From positions 1-8,240 of the forward strand of contig QKDG01000042.1 of the NCBI GenBank assembly GCA_003246805.1: a stretch of 8,240 bases of DNA, read 5' to 3'. Under the pieces are notes generated by a model. That model was not told the DNA's origin. It saw only the letters and a list, made by a program, of their open reading frames with translations, and did not search any database. This DNA comes from Clostridia bacterium (GTDB taxonomy: Bacteria; Bacillota; Clostridia; Oscillospirales; Ruminococcaceae). The translations under genes and the position numbers were made by a program. Shown piece by piece: positions 6,427-8,240 of the stretch (positions are counted from its first letter, which is position 1; each line of letters opens with the position of its first letter).

Positions 6427-7059
6427 ATGCAAATTTTTAAAACACATAAAATCGCTGTATTTTTGAGCAGTTCAGGCGATATTTCTAATTTTTTTGAATG
6501 CGACCATTTTTCAGTTTTTCAGAAATCTGGCAGTGATTGGAACATAGAGAGAACCGAGAAATTTAAAATTGCAAGCTTTGATTCGGTAAAAATGCTCAGA
6601 AATGAATTATCGTCAGTCATTTCCTGCATAAGTGATTGTAATGTTGTCGCTGGGGGCGAATTGACAGGCGTTGCCTTCAGTGCATTTGACATGGCTGGAT
6701 TTCATATTTTTAATATAAATGATATTTCTGACGAAACACTGAGTGGTATTCTTGAAGACATTGAAAAAGGAAACAGTGAAGAAAAATATAAGCAGGAAAT
6801 AATTAAAAACGCCTGCCCGATTGAAACAGAGACGCCTGGAATATATTTTCTTGACCTTATTTTGCTGCAAACCGAATGCCCTGAAATATCTTCAAAAAAA
6901 TCTATGATGAATTTTCTTGAAAATACCCCATTTTTGGAACTAAAACTTATTTGCAAGCATATTCCACCCTGGATTGAAAACAGTGGCAAATATGCAATAT
7001 CACAAACCAGGCAGCCCGACCGCATTACTGCTGTCATAACAAAAAAACAATGTAATTGA
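6427..7059 (+). CDS. anfO: AnfO-family nitrogenase accessory protein
   Basis: The 210-residue protein resembles AnfO, an accessory protein named from iron-only nitrogenase (anf) clusters and reported to support Fe-nitrogenase function by an unclear mechanism. The strongest match is the C-terminal half: CPIETETPGIYFLDL (about 130-144), CPEISSK (151-157) and NTPFLELKLICKHIPPW (166-182). Residues of about 8-100 (KIAVF, SNFFECDHFSVF, DCNVVAGGELTG, DMAGFHIF) are arranged like the NifX/NafY cofactor-binding fold; that is my inference. It has many cysteines but no classic iron-sulfur spacing. The ATG follows GGGAGG (6412-6417) by 9 nt. It is transcribed away from nifH and lies 11 nt before the next gene, so the two probably form an operon. 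It is odd because no anfHDGK genes are visible and the neighbouring enzyme is Mo-type; anf genes could be elsewhere. Family call is fairly sure; function here is not. Confidence 0.8.
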   Translation: MQIFKTHKIAVFLSSSGDISNFFECDHFSVFQKSGSDWNIERTEKFKIASFDSVKMLRNELSSVISCISDCNVVAGGELTGVAFSAFDMAGFHIFNINDISDETLSGILEDIEKGNSEEKYKQEIIKNACPIETETPGIYFLDLILLQTECPEISSKKSMMNFLENTPFLELKLICKHIPPWIENSGKYAISQTRQPDRITAVITKKQCN

Positions 7060-7070
7060 GGAGGTTTATT

Positions 7071-8048
7071 ATGAATTATCAGGTTCTTGAAAACAATCAT
7101 CTGCAAACATCGTTCGGGGTTTTAGGCGCTGTTACATCCTTTTCCTGCTATGAAACAGGCGAACTTAAAGGGGTTAAGTTAGGCGACAAGAACATGGTTC
7201 TTACCCATGCGGGCGAGCTTATACCTTTTTATACTGAAACGCCACGGCGTAAAAACAAAGAGTCCCTTACATTTCATAAAAACGGGCTTATCAAAGCAAT
7301 AGCTCTTGAAGAACAACAGGAAATTATGACTCCTATCGGCGAATTTCCTGCTGAGCTTGTTACCTTTTATGAAAGTGGTGAACTTAGCAGATTCTTCCCT
7401 CTTGACGGGCAGATAAGTGGGTTTTGGTCAGAAAAAGATGAAAAGGAGCTTAATATTCCGTTCAGCTTTGAATTTGAATTTGGTGCATTTACAGCTTCAC
7501 TTGTCGGAATATCATTTTACAAAAGTGGCGACATTAAAAGCATCACACTCTTCCCTGGTGAAATTATAAACATTAATTCACCTGCTGGAAACATTAATGC
7601 AAAAACCGGTTTTTCATTATATGAAAACGGCGGAATAAAAAACATTGAGCCTGCTACGCCTTCTCCTGTAAAAACCCCGATAGGAGTTCTGACAGCGTTT
7701 GATACACAAGCCGTTGGCATTTCTGCTGATGATTGCTCATTGAAATTTGATGAAGATGGACGCATTATAAGCCTTATTAATATCAGTGACACTATATTTG
7801 TTCAATCAGAAAACGGGGAACTACAGCGTTTTAAACCAAAAAAAGTAATTAATCCGCTTGACGGGGAGAGCGAAATGACAATAGGGCTGAAAATATCATT
7901 TAATTATACCGATGACTCATTTACAATTTCAGATGATAAAGATAATATTTACAGCATTTCCAACAGCCGTGTGAACATTCTTTCTGATGTTAGCAACTTC
8001 GGATGCAATCCGTCTGACTGCGCTGGCTGTTCTGGTTGCAGCCATTAA
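7071..8048 (+). CDS. Unrecognised repeat protein with a C-terminal cysteine-rich tail, linked to nif
   Basis: I do not recognise this 325-residue protein. It has about six copies of a short motif of the form hydrophobic-x-(F/Y)-x-x-x-G-x-(I/L)-K-x-(I/V): SCYETGELKGVKL (25-37), LTFHKNGLIKAIAL (66-79), VTFYESGELSRFFPL (97-111), ISFYKSGDIKSITL (147-160), FSLYENGGIKNIEP (181-194) and SLKFDEDGRIISLI (223-236). Between copies are related turns such as TPIGEF, SPAGNI and TPIGVL. This pattern recalls the beta-hairpin repeats of MORN or YwqK-like proteins, but I would not assign it to them. The tail CNPSDCAGCSGCSH has C312, C317, C320, C323 and H325, a possible metal or Fe-S site. No signal peptide or membrane segment is seen, so it is probably cytoplasmic. 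The frame opens 15 nt earlier, but ATG 7071 has GAGGAGGT 5 nt upstream, overlapping the anfO stop. Coupling to the anfO-like gene and divergence from nifH suggest a nitrogenase-related job. Confidence 0.9.
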   Translation: MNYQVLENNHLQTSFGVLGAVTSFSCYETGELKGVKLGDKNMVLTHAGELIPFYTETPRRKNKESLTFHKNGLIKAIALEEQQEIMTPIGEFPAELVTFYESGELSRFFPLDGQISGFWSEKDEKELNIPFSFEFEFGAFTASLVGISFYKSGDIKSITLFPGEIININSPAGNINAKTGFSLYENGGIKNIEPATPSPVKTPIGVLTAFDTQAVGISADDCSLKFDEDGRIISLINISDTIFVQSENGELQRFKPKKVINPLDGESEMTIGLKISFNYTDDSFTISDDKDNIYSISNSRVNILSDVSNFGCNPSDCAGCSGCSH

Positions 8049-8060
8049 AAGAATATAAAT

Positions 8061-8106
8061 CAAAACAAAAAGCCCCTCAAACAACGGATTAACGTAGTTT
8101 GAGGGG
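8061..8106 (-). terminator. Intrinsic terminator of the tRNA-Asn gene
   Basis: CCCCTCAAAC (8073-8082) and GTTTGAGGGG (8097-8106) form a perfect 10-bp stem. On the minus strand it is followed by CUUUUUGUUUUG. It begins 8 nt after the tRNA 3' end. The plus strand has no U-run after the stem, so it is a poor terminator for the convergent gene ending at 8048, though the same hairpin could protect that message. Confidence 0.85.
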
Positions 8107-8114
8107 TAAAAATA

Positions 8115-8190
8115 TGGCTCCCCAAGTTGGACTCGAACCAACGACCCTGCGGTTAACAGCCGCATGCTCTACCGACTGAGCTATTGAGGA
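8115..8190 (-). tRNA. tRNA-Asn (anticodon GTT)
   Basis: The 76-nt gene folds fully. The acceptor TCCTCAA pairs with TTGGGGA (one U-G), the D stem is GCTC/GAGC, the anticodon stem TGCGG/CCGCA carries loop CTGTTAA (anticodon GTT), and the T stem GTTGG/CCAAC carries TTCGAGT. The discriminator is G and the 3' CCA is encoded, as is common in Firmicutes. It converges on the repeat-protein gene and has its own terminator. Confidence 0.97.
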
Positions 8191-8213
8191 ATATAGTATT
8201 TTAAACGCATTAA

Positions 8214-8240
8214 ATGAGAAAAGTTCTACACTTTTCTCAT
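8214..8240. repeat. Perfect 11-bp inverted repeat at the window edge
   Basis: ATGAGAAAAGT (8214-8224) and ACTTTTCTCAT (8230-8240) pair perfectly around the 5-nt loop TCTAC. It lies 24 nt upstream of the tRNA-Asn start. On the minus strand only three Ts follow before other bases, so it is a weak terminator candidate there. It could be the end of an upstream gene or extend past the window. No clear promoter for the tRNA is seen in 8191-8240. Confidence 0.5.

Noticed and set aside
8073..8106. Terminator of the plus-strand repeat-protein gene
   Set aside because: The stem lies 24 nt past the stop, but GGGGTAAAAATA follows on the plus strand, with no U-tract. The U-tract is on the minus strand, so it serves the tRNA.
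7929..8165. Minus-strand open frame overlapping the tRNA and the end of the repeat gene
   Set aside because: It starts inside the tRNA gene and runs through its terminator; it has no ribosome site.

Overview
The window looks like part of a chromosome from an anaerobic, AT-rich, Gram-positive bacterium of the Clostridia. Four things suggest this: the nifH-nifI1-nifI2-nifD-nifK-nifE-nifN order; a NifD carrying the long C-terminal-half insertion and a short NifK, as in Clostridium pasteurianum; strong GGAGG-type ribosome sites; and a typical low-GC tRNA-Asn. I cannot name the genus. The gene order is shared with methanogens, but the promoter and ribosome-site style is bacterial.

Positions 1-6126 (all minus strand) hold a nitrogen-fixation operon read right to left: nifH (iron protein), nifI1 and nifI2 (GlnB-like switch-off pair), nifD and nifK (molybdenum-iron protein), nifE, and the first 34 codons of nifN, which runs off the left edge. 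No delta-subunit gene (anfG/vnfG) lies between nifD and nifK, and NifD has the usual FeMo-cofactor ligands, so this is a molybdenum-type enzyme. nifE is broken by one frameshift near 931-955. The flanking residues suggest loss of one copy of a 5-bp tandem repeat. If the lesion is real, FeMo-cofactor synthesis from this locus should fail.

Positions 6127-6426 are a divergent control region. It contains a candidate sigma-A promoter for nifH, a terminator-like hairpin in the nifH leader with a competing hairpin that would bury its U-tract, and short repeats shared between the two sides.

Positions 6427-8048 (plus strand) hold a two-gene unit. The first gene is an AnfO-family protein, a family named from the iron-only nitrogenase. 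The second is an unrecognised 325-residue protein with about six repeats of a short aromatic-x-x-x-G-x-(I/L) motif and a C-terminal Cys-rich tail ending CAGCSGCSH. This pair, beside a Mo-type operon, is the most likely undescribed system here: a nitrogenase-linked accessory or metal/cofactor-handling module.

Positions 8049-8240 hold a convergent tRNA-Asn (GTT) gene on the minus strand with its own terminator, and a perfect 11-bp inverted repeat at the window edge.
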